Assembly (NCBI RefSeq): GCF_004027225.2
Contig: NC_044297.2
Span: 595,569-659,568 of the forward strand
Length of the DNA stretch: 64,000 nt
Source: Strigops habroptila
Taxonomy: Eukaryota; Chordata; Aves; Psittaciformes; Psittacidae
Direction of reading: 5' to 3'
The translations under genes and the position numbers were made by a program. Shown piece by piece: positions 16,499 to 28,856 of this stretch (the first letter of the stretch is position 1; each line of letters begins with the position of its first letter). The notes below the pieces were generated by a model. The model ran no database searches, was not told where the DNA came from, and saw nothing but the letters and a program-made list of their open reading frames with translations.

Positions 16499-19400
16499 TC
16501 AGTTGTTTTGTTTCACCAAGACATCAGACAGGTCCTCTGTGCCCTCCAGCTTCAGATTCTGGGAATAGAAAAGAAAAGCCAAGTTCAACAAAGCCAAACT
16601 CTTCCCCTCTGAGTCTGGCAAACACCCACATGGTGAAGGTTCAGAGCAATCCCAGCCTCTTCTGTCCTCATCAGCACACACAAGACCAAGGCCTCCCATC
16701 GGCTGTTGAGACCGAAATGCTCCCAATGCTCACAACAATGTGCTCACCCCTCTGCCTCCAGACTCAAGGACAAGGAGTGACAGACAGCAGTTAGGCTGGA
16801 AATGCCACAAGTGCTTAACCACAGGTACCAGCTTGATTTATGTTCACCAGGAGCGTGAAACCAGGACTTGAGAAATCCTGATGTAGCAAGAAAACGGCTC
16901 TTCTCCCATATCTCCTGTGTCCACACTGTGCTTACCTTCTCATTTGCCAGATGCAAGAGGCAGGCGAAGGCTAAGGGGACGGACAGGTTTTTAGCCATCC
17001 CAGAAGGCAGCCTACAGAAGAGAAGGAGGTTAGGATGGCCAGAGCCTACTGCAACCCAATGGATGGAGCGTGCCTGCAAGGACCAGGTCACCAGAGATTG
17101 GCTCCTCCCCAGGGATCTGTGTTTTCTCTACCTTTCCCCTCCCACTAGCAACAATTTCCCCAGCTGAATGCAAGCCAAGAACTCCCTCAGGCTTCAGGTA
17201 GGTTGTAACAGAGACAGAGGGGTTGGTGTTTGCCTGAGCTCAGCTGAAGTGTGGCCCCAATCTTCAGCCCAGCCTTTTTTAGGGCCTCTACCTGTGAAAC
17301 AGATCCTTTGTGATGCTGCTGAAGACCTTCTCTCCTGCTACTGCTGAGGCATCCTCCTCTTTCTCTGCATCCTCCATCTATTTAGGAAAAAGACAGACAC
17401 TGCTGAGACAGACTTTGCTTGCCAGTATTCACCTTGTTTTCAGAGAGAAACCACTCCCAGTTACACTCTGTTTCTCCTTCCTGGCCATCCCATAGGAGCA
17501 AGACTACTAGAAAGGAACTGCTGCTCAACCTGCCCAGGGCTGCCTCTGCAGGAGTTAAGCTCAGTTACCTGCAGGGCTTCTCTTGTCATCAGGCCTATTG
17601 AGAGACCTGGCTCCCCCTGCACTCACCTCTGCTGCTGCTGTTTCTTTCCCCTTTCCATCAGTCAAGAGGTTCCACATGTTCTTCTTCAATGTCTTCATGT
17701 CCATTTTCTTGGCTGTCTTTGCATACTGAATTGCTATCTTGTTGACCTGAGGAGCAGAAGTCCAGGGTGAGTCGAGAGCAACTGAGCAGAAGCAGGAGCA
17801 CTGTCCTCAATAAGAACCACAGGAACAATCAGAACATGGTTCTCCTTGGGAACAACAGTGAATGTTCTCTGACTGCTAAGCCTTTGATTAATTCCCTCCT
17901 CTTACACAAGGGTTCATCTGGGCACAAAGCACCCAGTAGCAAACCCAGGAGATCCTACACCAGGGAAACTGGTGTCTCAGGACTTCCAACCACCCGAGGT
18001 GGTGAAAGGCTTTGCTCCAGACCTGCCCAATGAGCAATTCACTCAGTGACAACACAAATCTTTACCTTCTGGGGTTCAGCAACGAGGTTCAGCTCTCCGT
18101 ATGTTGTGATATCGGCAAGCCTGTTAAGCTCAGCTTCTGGAACCTCAGGGTGGACAGTAAGGTTGAACTCCCCTGTCGGGCCCATGAATTGAACTGGGTC
18201 ATTGTCATCATCACTGTCTGCAGCCTGATGAAGAAGAAAGAGCAGTGAGGCCGCACAGAGACATCTCTGAGAAGCCAGAGGTGTCCTGCACTGAGATAAC
18301 ACCACCCTCTCAGGTTGGTGGTGATACCTGCCCACCTTCCCCATGGAACATGTTCTTATTCAGCTTCTCCCCACAGCACTTAGGCTGGGCTAAGGCTAAA
18401 CATGAGGGAGATCTAGAGTGCAGAATACCAAAGGACAACAGGAAAGACAACAGAGATGAAGGGTTTTCCTGCAAGTGTGGGACCAGCTGAGACTTGTCAC
18501 AAATGCACTCAGGAAGCAGCACTGGCCTGGCCAAAAGCTGAAGCTTGAGAAGAAATCTCTTTCAATGATAGCTCGAAAGAGTTGGGAGCAAACCTCACTG
18601 TGTGGAGATGACTCTGGAGGTGAGCAATGGCATTTGCTCCTGCTTTAGGGCACTGGAATGGAATTTCTGCAGCAAACTGACTGGCAAACACCAAGGGCAG
18701 AGAGTTTAGTTGATGTCGTTGGTAAGGGGACATGGACACAGCTTCTTCCCAAGTGATTCCCATCACACATCAAATACAGGCACCAGAAAGCAAGCTTCTT
18801 ATTCCAGTTACCTGCAGCGCAGGGCAGAAGTTGGAGGTGTCATTGGGGTTGTTGTAGTCGTATTCGCCGATCTCGTCTTCATGATCCAAGCTTTCTGGCT
18901 GAGACATCCTGCAGAGCTACCAGGACAAGAGCAGGGGTCAGCAAAGGAAAAACTCCAAATATTGCCCAAGCAGTACCTGCACCTTCTTTCTTCATCACCT
19001 CCCCTTTTCCCAGCCTGTTGGCTCTTCCTCCTCCTCACACACCAGCCCTCTAGCAAGCCCCCAGCTAAGCAGAGCCACTCCAGCATCCACAAGTGTGTGT
19101 CAGTTCACTGAGAGACAGGGTGGTTCTTCTCCAGCCCTAAGGAGCATCCCAAAGCACTTCAAGCACTTGGTGGAGAGTGGTTTTGTGCATAGAATCATTG
19201 CCAACAGGCTTTTAGAGAAGACTCTTACCTTAAAAGCTGGTTTGAGGTACAGCTGGAGAATGGTGTTAGGGTCATAGTTGAAGTCTGTGGGAAGCGTGGT
19301 GCTCTTCACGTTCTGGCTTTCCAGAATGGATTTGGCTAGAGTTATAGATGCCTGAGGGATGTAATAAATGCCATTGTCCATGAGCTGTCCACTACTCACA

Positions 19401-22400
19401 AACACACAATAAGTGCTTTGAACACAGGTCTTTGTCTGTGTTAGGGAAGAAGCAGACTGAACCACACAATGTTCTAACTCTAAGTGATTAATTCTATTTA
19501 AAACTTACTTATTTAAGCTAAATAATTAATATCTCATCCTGAAAGGGGGCAAGTTCTAAGATGTGTGCGAGGAGGAGTTCACACTGGTCCAGCTGGTGCA
19601 CCCACAGGTTTCTGTGCAGCACACTGGGACATGGAGCTGGATCCATGGGGTCTTTTTAACTGGGAGGGTATAAGCCAGGAGGAATCCAGCCTGATTCTCC
19701 ATCCTACGGTGGGTAAACCCCTCAACTTGTAAGGTGACCTGGAATCAGAGGACTCCAAGGTTACAGAGCCAGTTTCACAGGAGCCATTTGCAGATGGCAG
19801 TTGCCAGCCACACTGATATGGTAAAAGAGAGAGCAGAAAGAGGCAGAAACTCAGCACGTGCCTTGGTCTTACGGAAATACACCTCAAAGTCAATATCTTC
19901 ATCAAAGTCTATTTCGAACGCTTTCTTTGCATTCCTTTTCCTGGTCTCTTTTTCAGACTCAGCCTCTGCAGCAGAAAGGAAGGAAACTGTCAGTGCTTTG
20001 TGACAGAGTAAGAACCACAAGCTCGCTCCTAACTTGAGCACCTGCTCCACACAGAAAGGTCACCTACAAGGACTTTCCTCTTTGTTGTGGGAAAGCAACA
20101 AGTGGTGTTCTCAGCTTCACGTTTTAAAGGGATCGGTATCTTTTTATAGAAGCAGAAAGTGAAATTTAATCTTTGGGGCTTATGCAGGAGGTGGGAAACA
20201 ACAGCAGGAGCTGTATTAGTGCTAATACCTCCTGTTGCTGCAGTGAGACACCCCCTCAACTTTGGGCATCATTAACAAGCCCAAACACTAGAGAACACTT
20301 TAGAAGGATCGGCATGTGGCTGAGAGCCTTTGTGGTGTCTGAACTCCATCCTGCTTCCCAGCTGGCTAGAACAGAGCCAGGCAGGCTTGTCCCCTTCTTT
20401 ACTGTCCCTGCTTTATGAGTCAGATGCTGCCCAACTCCAAAGGGAAGCAGGACCTGGCAGCACATGAGCTGCTGTCTCTACATACATACGCTTGTGCCGA
20501 GGTCTGAAGCGCCAGTGCTCTGGGCCAGCCCACGTCAACAGAGTCCGGGGACTGAAGTAGGAATATTCCCCTGGTTTCATGGAGACATAATAGCACATGG
20601 TCCCAATGTCTCCCGTTCCAAAAGAAGCTGTGTCAGTTCTGGAAAGAGCACACATGCTGCTGAGTGAAATCATTCCTTTGGCACACACAGGCCCTGAGTG
20701 TGCAGTCAACATCCAGATCAGCTCTGTAAGGACATCGCCTGCTCTCTCTGTGCAGGACTTTAATCTATGGAGTCCGTGAGGCTGCTGCAGAAACAGAGAT
20801 GGATTTGCCAAAGGGCAGGCTGGAAACTGGGGAGCAGAGAAGCAACCAAATGTGACCACACAAAAAGGTCCTCTTCGAGAGCAGAGATGTTACTGTAATG
20901 TATACCTGGAGGTACCCAAAGCTTGCAGAGAAAGCAGCTATAGCCAGGAGGGAAACATGTACACAGGAATGAAAGATTCCCCAGGGAGCTGCCAGCAGTT
21001 GTCACTTGCTCTCAAAGCAAAGCCATAGATTCTCAGTGTCTACTTACCCCTTCCCCTGGCAGACTGTTCCGAAGGAGTTGAGGTTTTCTGTGAATTCCCC
21101 AATCTTGTCTGTCGCTGTATTCCTGGGGGAGTCAGAATTGAAGTCATCACCTGGCAGGATGGGAGCACAGTCTTCCACATCACTGTCGACCTCTGTGTTG
21201 ATATCGAACACTTGGTCACTCTTCTTGAATTTATCCAACAGGGCTGACACTGACTGTAGGAGAAGAAGGTGCTCAGGAAAACAGAGGCCAGCAGTGGTCC
21301 TGCAGCACAATACCCCACTGCTCCATGTATCTCAGAGATCGCTTTGGAGGTGAGCATGGATACAAGCCAAGGATCCCACCCAGCCCAGAGCTAACAAACA
21401 TACCTCATCCTGGGATTCAGCATCCCACTTTGTAAACTGGAAACCAGCCAGTGAAGAGCAGATGGGGCGTTTTTCAGTGCACTGTGCTAGAAGGGCTAGA
21501 GACAAGGAGAGCAAGGGGGAGAGATAAAACATAGGATGAAGGAACCAGCAGCAAAAACAAGCACCAGGCATTTAATAATTCTTAAAGTCACATATGTAGG
21601 CAGCTCTTCCTGCATGTAGGGCAGTGCAGGGCTCACTGAAAAAGCAGCTGGTCTCATTTCTCAGCAGAGAGTTTCATTGCTACCCTAACTCCAGGGTGGG
21701 CATAGCACTGGGAATGTTATCAGAGCAGTGGGGTTTGGTAGTTATGTACAGGCTCAAAACACTCTGTGGCCAGCAGGTCAGGGAGGAGATTCTCTCCCTC
21801 TGCTGTGCTCTGGGGAGACCCCCCCCGCAGTCCTGATCCAGCTCTGGGGCAACAGCACAAGAGGGACGTGGAGCTGCTGGAGCGAGGCCAGAGGAGGCCC
21901 CGGAGCTGCTGCGAGGGCTGGAGCAGCTCTGCTCTGGAGCCAGGCTGAGAGAGCTGGGCTGGGGCAGCCTGGAGAAGAGAAGGCTCCTGAAGGGGAGACC
22001 TTAGAGCAGCTCCAGTGCCTAAAGGGGCTCCAGGAAACCTGGAGAGGGGCTTTGGACAAGGGATGTAGGGACAGGCCAAGGAGAATGGCTTTAACCTGCC
22101 GGAGGGGAGATTGAGAGGAGCTCTTAGGCAGAAGCTCTTCCCTGTGAGGGTGCTGAGGCACTGGCACAGGGTGCCCAGAGAAGCTGTGGCTGCCCCATCC
22201 CTGGCAGTGTTCAAGGCCACGTTGGACGCAGGGGCTTGGAGCAACCTGCTCTAGTGGAAGGTGTCCCTGCCCATGGCAGGGGGTTGGAAGTGGATGAGCT
22301 TTAAGCTCCCTTCCAACCCAAACCATTATAGGATTCTATAAGGTCAGTCCTTAACCTGGAGCACACTAATCTCAACTGCAGCACAGCTCAGACCAGCTAT

Positions 22401-25400
22401 CCACGCTGTGTGACAGATCTGCTTTAGACCTGCAGTGATCTAACACCTACAAAGGTCCTGTTTTCCAGCTGTTTCACTAGCAGTGGTGCCACAGGGTAGC
22501 CAAGCAGTCAAACAAAAGCACGAGTCAAGCTGGCTGAGACTAAAAGGAGCACACTTGGGAGATTAAAAGGATGGAAAGGTCTGGATTTTGCTTAGCAGTT
22601 ACCAGCACTCACGCTTTAAATCCATCACTTTCACAGGGTTGGTGTTTGGCAGTGTGAGAGTCTCTGAGGAAGGGAGAGGGATGATCTCTGAGTCGAAGAG
22701 GAGCTCGCAGCGGCAGTCCTGGGTACGCAGCCCAATGAGGAAAACTCCAGCTGTGCTGCACTCATCGAACGATGCTGCTGTTTTCTGGAACATGGGATCA
22801 ATCTGCAGGTGTGGAATGAAGCAGAGAATCAGGCAATGGAGTAGATGGAAGGGGTGAAGCAGGTTTCTGCAGGAGTGTTGTGATTTAAGGCCAGCTGGTA
22901 ACTCAGAACCCCACTCACGGAGGGATGGGGAGGACAATGGAAAGGGTGTAAATCCCACGGGTTGAGATAAGAACAGTCCAGTAACCAAGGTACAAGACAA
23001 AACTACTACTGCTCCCACCAATAATAATAATGATAAGGGAAATAACAAGGGGAGAGGATATAATTGCTCACCACGCGCTGACCAATACCCAGCCCGACCC
23101 AAGCAGCGATCTGGGCCTTCCAGGTAACTCCCCCCAGTTTCTATACTGGGCATGACGTGCTGTGGGATGGAATACCCCTTTGGCTAGCTTGGGTCAGGTG
23201 TCCTGTCTCTGCTTCCTCCCGGCTTCCTGTGCCCCTCCTCACTGGCAGAGCATGAGACTAAAAGCCCTTGATCAGAGTAAACATTACTGAGCAACAACTA
23301 AAACCATCGCTGTGTTATCAGTGTTGTTCTCAGGCTAAAAGTCAAAACCACAGCACTGCACCAGCTACGGAGAAGGAGAAAAATGACTGTTACAGCTGAA
23401 CCCAGGACAAGTTGACTTTGAAACACAGAGCTGAAGGGAGAAAGACCCATGCATGTCAGGGTCATGTGGGGGCTGGTCTCTGCTCCCAGGGAACAAGGGA
23501 TGGGACAAGAGGAAACGGCCTCAAGCTGCACCAGGGCAGGTTTAGATGGAGCTGAGGAACAATTCCTTCCCCAGAGGGTGCTCAGGCATTGGAACAGGCT
23601 GCCCAGGGCAGGGCTGGAGTCACCGTCCCTGCAAGTGTTCACACACCGTGTAGCCGAGGCCCTCAGTGCCATGGGTTAGTGGTGGCCTTGGCAGTGCTGG
23701 GGAACGGTTGGACTTGGCGATCTTAAAGGTCTTTTCCAACCTGGTTGATTCTGCGATTCCATGTTTTTCAGCAAGGGGAAACCTCTCCCAGCTGCCTCAC
23801 GCAGGAGAAACATCCATGACCAGACATACCCTTGCTCTAATAGGAGGATTCACAGATGTACACGTGACCGTTAGAGCCCAAGAGAGGAATGCACACTAAG
23901 AAATGAGAAGGATGAGGTGACATCTCCTTTCCTCCCCCAGAACACGGCTGCTGCCGCAGCCCCCCTCCACCCACCTCGCATCTGCGATTAGCCTCCGACA
24001 CATTGATGTTGTTCAGGTTCGTCTCGATGGTTTTGAACGAGTGCTTCTTCTTTGCCTGAACTCTCTTGACAGTCCCAGGAGCTGGACTGTCTTCTAAAAG
24101 GAAAAGAAGAACAAGCTACACTCAGAAAACTCACTGAAATACCCTACGGAGGGATAGCAGAGCTTTTACTTCAGGTTGTAAGACAAACACACAAAACCCA
24201 GTGGGTATGAAGTTAGCTGGTGTCTCTTAGCAGGATCCATCAATGTTTCAACTTAAACAGGGGAAGTTAAAGTTAGATCTAAGGAAGAAGTTCTTTACTG
24301 TAAGGGTGGTGAGGTGCTGGCACAGGGTGCCCAGAGAAGTGGTGAATACTCCATCCCTGGCAGTGTTCAAGGCCAGGTTGGACAGAGCCTTGGGTGATGT
24401 GGTCTGGCATAAGGTATCCCTGCCTCTGTCAGGGTGTTGGAACTGGATGATCTTTAGGTCCTTTCCAACCCAAACCATTCTATAATTCATTGGTCGGATG
24501 CTGTGTTTCTTTTTATGGACTATTTTATCTTCACAGCATGGGTTTTGTTTCAAAGCCTCTTTAGTGAGATGCTTCATTCTTAATGTTTCAGATTAGGCCA
24601 CCTTTGGTTTACATTCAGATCTGATGGGTCCAATGGTTGAATACAGGATTGAGGTGAGATTCAGGGTCTCACCTCAGCCCTCCCTGCTCAAGGGAAATGT
24701 ACTCTGAGATGTACAAAGTGTTTCCAAATTCACATGTGCTATGTAAGTACACCAACATTTCTCCTCTGTGCAGGTGGAACAGTAACAGTTCAACAGAAAA
24801 GAGCGAAAGGCACACCTTCTCCCGGGCTGTCCACGGAGTTTTTGGGTGCTGGGTCCTTGCTCAAGCCTCCAAGCACTTTGTACGTGTCCGCATGAATCGC
24901 ATCCACACGCACGGAGTAAATCTTGGCGCTGGCATCAAGCGTGCCTGCTGCTACCTGAGAGGAGGGACAAAGAGGTGGGTTTTAGTTAGGAAGGAAGAAG
25001 TCTCCTCTAGAAGATGTGGAGCTGCAGACCCGAATGTCTGGATGTAGTACAAGCAAAAACCTCTGCACTGATTCCCATCCCTTCCTCAATTTCATCAACA
25101 AGACAGCTAGCTCAGGGGTTCCTCAAGGCCGCTGCCATTTGTTCATTCACCCAGGAATCCAGTTCTCCCCCCTAGCATCAGTCAACTATTACAGTGAGGA
25201 AGTCTTTGTCCCAGCAAATTCTTCCAGGATCAAAATTAGACTGGGAATTAACCACACTAACTTCCTTTCTTTTCCAGCCTTGTTTTGTTATTGGTTGTTA
25301 TCAGCCATTCTTTTCCTCAGAAGCTTCATAAGTCTGACTTTTAAATAAGCACTCATTTTGAAGGACCATCACTGAAAGCCTTAAATTTCTGTGGTACAAA

Positions 25401-26261
25401 AGGATTCCACACTGTGCTGCCTCTAAAAGGTATTTTTAACACCCAGCTCAGTTACCTTGGTATTATTTGAGGTTTGTTATTGACTAAACTTCAGACTAAA
25501 TGCCCGTTGGAAACAAAGCACCTCCACGACCAGGCAGTGATTCCTCTCACCTTGAAGTTGGTCAGCTCAGAATCCTTCTGTTTCAGGATGTCTGCCATAT
25601 AATCTATCAGGTGTAAGCCAAAGGCATTCTTCGTGGTGATTTTCTGAAACAAAGCACAGCTCAGAACTGATCCCCTGGCAAATGATGTGTCCAAAGTGTC
25701 TGATCCCTCATCCCACGGGGCATTTCCAGCAGGATATGGTCAGTTCCACGTCCTGCTTAGTTACTGCTGGGGAGGCAGCAACAGAAGCCTGTGGTTTGGC
25801 TCAGGGACATGGCTCAGAGGGCTTGGATAGAGAATAACCACAGGCTCAAGGAGTTGAAACCCCCTCCCAGGTGGCCTTGGGACCGCTGCCAGCAGCGGTG
25901 CGAGAGGGGCCGGCCCGGGAGCCCCGACTCACGTTCTCGGTGGAGAGCTTGATGCAGGTGCTGTAGTGATCCGCGATCTGGCTGTGGCTCCACTGCGGGC
26001 CTGCCTGCGCCTGCCTGCGGGAGACACGGCTGTTCGGGGGCCCTCCTCCTCCACCCTACCCGCCTCGCATCCCCCCGCACCGGGCCCGTACCTGGGGGAG
26101 GCGAGGCCCAGCGGCGAGTCGCTGCTGCTGAGATGGAGGTCGGTGGCTTTCGAGCGCCGGCGCTGCCGCCTCTCCCGTTCATCATCGTTGCCGGGGCACT
26201 CGGCCAGCACGGGGGTGCCGGTGCTGCCCAGGGGCCGCGGGGCCGGGGTTGGGGTACTCAT
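16499..26261 (-). CDS. NCAPH: NCAPH, condensin complex subunit 2 (CAP-H kleisin), 17 coding exons
   Basis: Coding exons, 5' to 3': 26261-26092, 26014-25933, 25643-25551, 24954-24816, 24093-23975, 22802-22613, 21495-21404, 21253-21048, 20638-20490, 19965-19862, 19351-19229, 18916-18812, 18224-18066, 17746-17627, 17377-17292, 17011-16936 and 16558-16499. The sum is 2073 nt, 690 aa (human 741). Landmarks: N-terminal [40 protein letters not shown] (~86-105), [33 protein letters not shown] (~202-221), [43 protein letters not shown] (~430-448), [43 protein letters not shown] and the C-terminal [20 protein letters not shown]. Function (family knowledge): the kleisin bridges the SMC2-SMC4 heads and recruits CAP-D2 and CAP-G for mitotic chromosome compaction. 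Every intron is GT-AG except the one after exon 10, which appears to start with GC. Three CR1 copies lie in its introns, all antisense to the gene. Confidence 0.97.
21765..22340 (+). mobile_element. CR1 LINE, longer 3' copy in an NCAPH intron
   Basis: It runs from GGCCAGCAGGTCAGGGAGGA through GGAGCGAGGCCAGAGGAGGC to ATTATAGGATTCTATAAG. It carries the end of the reverse-transcriptase-side sequence and the whole 3' UTR, and it is antisense to NCAPH. It is very similar to the copies at 63335 and 61407. Confidence 0.92.
23455..23762 (+). mobile_element. CR1 LINE 3' copy (second subfamily) in an NCAPH intron
   Basis: GGGGGCTGGTCTCTGCTCCC to ACCTGGTTGATTCTGCGATT. It is antisense to NCAPH and close in sequence to the copy at 27048. 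Confidence 0.9.
24236..24487 (+). mobile_element. CR1 LINE 3' copy in an NCAPH intron
   Basis: TCAACTTAAACAGGGGAAG to AACCCAAACCATTCTATAAT, antisense to NCAPH. Confidence 0.9.
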
Positions 26262-26560
26262 CCTCTCACGGTGGGGCCGGGACCGGCCGCGCCGCCTCAG
26301 GCCGGGGAGCAGCCACCGATAGCCCCGCCCACTCCTCTCCTCACAGGCCAATCCGCGCGCGGCCCGCCCGCCCGGGGGCCAATCGGAACGCGCGGCGCTC
26401 CGCCCCGCCCCTCCGGGTTTGAATCGGTGCGCGCGCAGGGGAGCGCGTAACGGCCGCGGCGGGGTGAGGGCCCTCCTGAGGCGGCGGCGCCGGGCGCTGT
26501 GAAGGCTCCGGTGCGGGGATGCGGGGTGCGAACCGCTGCCCCGCACATCCGCAGTGTGCC
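26262..26560 (-). promoter_or_regulatory. NCAPH: NCAPH CpG-rich promoter with paired CCAAT boxes and a CHR-like motif
   Basis: The sequence is very CpG-rich from exon 1 to about 26560. CCAAT occurs at 26348-26352 and 26379-26383, 31 bp apart. TTTGAA, the core of the cell-cycle homology region, lies at 26418-26423. NF-Y boxes about 31-33 bp apart with a CHR are typical of G2/M genes repressed by DREAM (established knowledge), which suits NCAPH. The order CCAAT-CCAAT-CHR, however, points away from NCAPH. Confidence 0.6.
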
Positions 26561-27047
26561 CCGAAGCCCTCCCTAGAGCTCTGTGGGTTCCTGGGTGTAC
26601 CACAGGGGTCTTTGGGCTGTACGCTCGCAGTCTGGACAGCAGCTCCTGTCAGCCTGATGGTGTGTGGGGTGTGATGGAGCCCCCATCCTGCCCCGCACTG
26701 CAGCCTCTCTCCCAGCCTGGCTCAGGAGCGGTGCTCAGTGGGAGCAGGAGCAGCTCCTGCCTGGCTGCGGTGAGGCTGGTAAGTGAGGAGCCAGCGGAGC
26801 TTCCTAAACCTGATCCCTTGCTTTGACCATGGCAGCCTGTGTTTGTGTGCAGGATTCCATGAAGACCAGAAGCACCCCACTTCCACATCAGCTTTTCACC
26901 ATCTCCCCAGCTCTCAGCAGATTGGGTCAGGTCAGTATGGCTTTGGTTTCCCTGCAGGAAAAGTTTGCTGGGGAAGGCTGTTGCTCCTCAGCTTTCCTTA
27001 TCCCAGCAGAGCTGTGTCCTGATGTGCCAGATTCCTTAAAGGTTGTA

Positions 27048-27340
27048 GTGAGGTTGTTTGTCTCTGCTCCCAAGGAACAAGGGATGGGACAAGAGGAAAC
27101 GGCCTCAAGCTGCACCAGGGGAGGTTTAGATGGAGCTGAGGAACAATTCCTTCCCCAGAGGGTGCTCAGGCATTGGAACAGGCTGCCCAGGGCAGGGCTG
27201 GAGTCACCGGCCCTGCAAGTGTTCACACCCCGTGTAGCCGAGGCCTCAGTGCCATGGGTTAGTGGTGGCCTTGGCAGTGCTGGGAATGGTTGGACTTTAT
27301 GCTCTTAAAGGTCTTTTCCAACCTGGTTGATTCCATGGCT
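27048..27340 (+). mobile_element. CR1 LINE 3' copy (second subfamily)
   Basis: TAGTGAGGTTGTTTGTCTCT to CAACCTGGTTGATTCCATGG. It lies upstream of NCAPH. Confidence 0.9.
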
Positions 27341-27435
27341 CCAGCACAGTGGCTGGCTGCAGGCAGAGGGGACCTTAGCATGGTGAGCAGTCTGAGGGCT
27401 GAGCTGTGTGTCTGAGGCATGGCTGCATGAGAGGG

Positions 27436-27486
27436 AGATGACCTTTGAAGGTGCCCTTCCAACCCATGTTATTCAATGATTCTATG
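27436..27486 (+). mobile_element. CR1 LINE terminal 3' end
   Basis: Only the last 50 bases remain: GACCTTTGAAGGTGCCCTTC through ATTCAATGATTCTATGG. Confidence 0.75.
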
Positions 27487-28754
27487 GTCATGACCCCATA
27501 GCTGATGGGAAGAGCAGCTTCTTCTCCAGTGCCACCACGCAGTAGAGAAGCTTTTCCAGCCCTACCACGCCAGCATTCCCAGTGTTATTCCCCTGAGGGG
27601 GGGTGAAGAGGCAGCTGCCCTATTCCTTCATGATGGAGTTAGGTGCTGGGGACTGCGATGCTGCTGCAGTTGCATGTCTGAGTTTTTCCCAGTCACAAAG
27701 TGCTCTTCCAGCCTGAACCACTGGATGGAGCAGGAGGAAAAGATGTGGTTTGATCTCTACATTTCTTAGGAGCTGGGGAAATGTGAGTTGTTCCCTGCTG
27801 AGCCAGCCAAGGGGTGGCTGTGCCATGGGCCAGCTCCTGCCCTGGCTCCAACCACCCCAAAAATGGCCAAAGGATAAGCTTGTGGAGACTGGCGTTTGCT
27901 CCTAAGCACAGCTCGAGTGCCCGTGGGAGGCCCAGGGCACTTCTTACAGCCACACGGGACTTGCGTGGGGAACAGAAACCCTGTAGGGCTTTTTTATGTC
28001 CCCAAATGACTCCAGGTCTGAGCGAAAGGGTCTGACCCCTTCCCTTGTCTGTTCCAGCTGGGCCAGACTGAAATGGAAAGGCTGTAAAACCCGGTTTGTG
28101 TTTTGTGATGTGTCTTTCTATAAGCAAAAGCCACATAGTGAAGCTTTTGATGTTGTAAACAAATGGCTATCTCCAGCTACATGCCCAAAATGAAGGGCCT
28201 GAAGGAACTGTGAAGGCTTTAAATGTCCAAATAAATTATCCCTGTCATGGCAATAGCAACGTTTGATTATTCCCAGCCATTAGCAGCACTGGTGAGGACA
28301 GGAATATTCATGCTCTGTATTTAACTGGGAATTAAGGGAATGTATCATTTGGTGACAGGAACTCTTACAGATGCTGCTCCCCCTTTGATCAGCTTCTCAG
28401 CTAATAAATCCCTGGCAGGGCTTTGGGAAGCTGGATGTACAACTCAGACCTGTCAGCGGGAGAAAATCCCCATGGAGCTGGGCTGGGATTCTCCTGTTCT
28501 TGGAGGGAATGCCGGAGGCTCAGGTAAGGTTTGCTTTGGGAGTTGGGAAGAATGGCTTAGGAGTGGAAGCTGGCTGCCTGCCTGCACCATTCCGGGCTGT
28601 GGGAAGCTTTGGGGTGACACAGAACATGGGGAATGTCTCTCAGCTGTAGGCAAGTGCTGGAAGAGGGTGGGAAGCTTAAAAGAGTAGGAAGAGGGGAAGC
28701 ATTCCTGTGTGACTGCCTCAGCTGCCGTGGCAGACTTGAAACCTTGTCACTCAC

Positions 28755-28856
28755 AGTGATGGGGCTGCTGAGCTGCTTGACAGGTCCCTGGGGTGGGATG
28801 TGCTGCCCATTCCGGATCCACAACACGGGAAGCTTGGCAACAACGATCTTCTCTGG
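28755..28856 (-). other. Orphan exon-like segment (34 open codons with good splice sites)
   Basis: On the minus strand TTTTTAGTCTTGCAG precedes 102 open bases that end at a GTGAGT donor, in phase 0 on both sides. The translation begins PEKIVVAKLPVLWIRNGQHI and continues with PPQGPVKQLSSPIT. I do not recognise it and find no convincing partner exon nearby. It could be an exon of an unrecognised gene or lncRNA, or chance. Confidence 0.25.
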
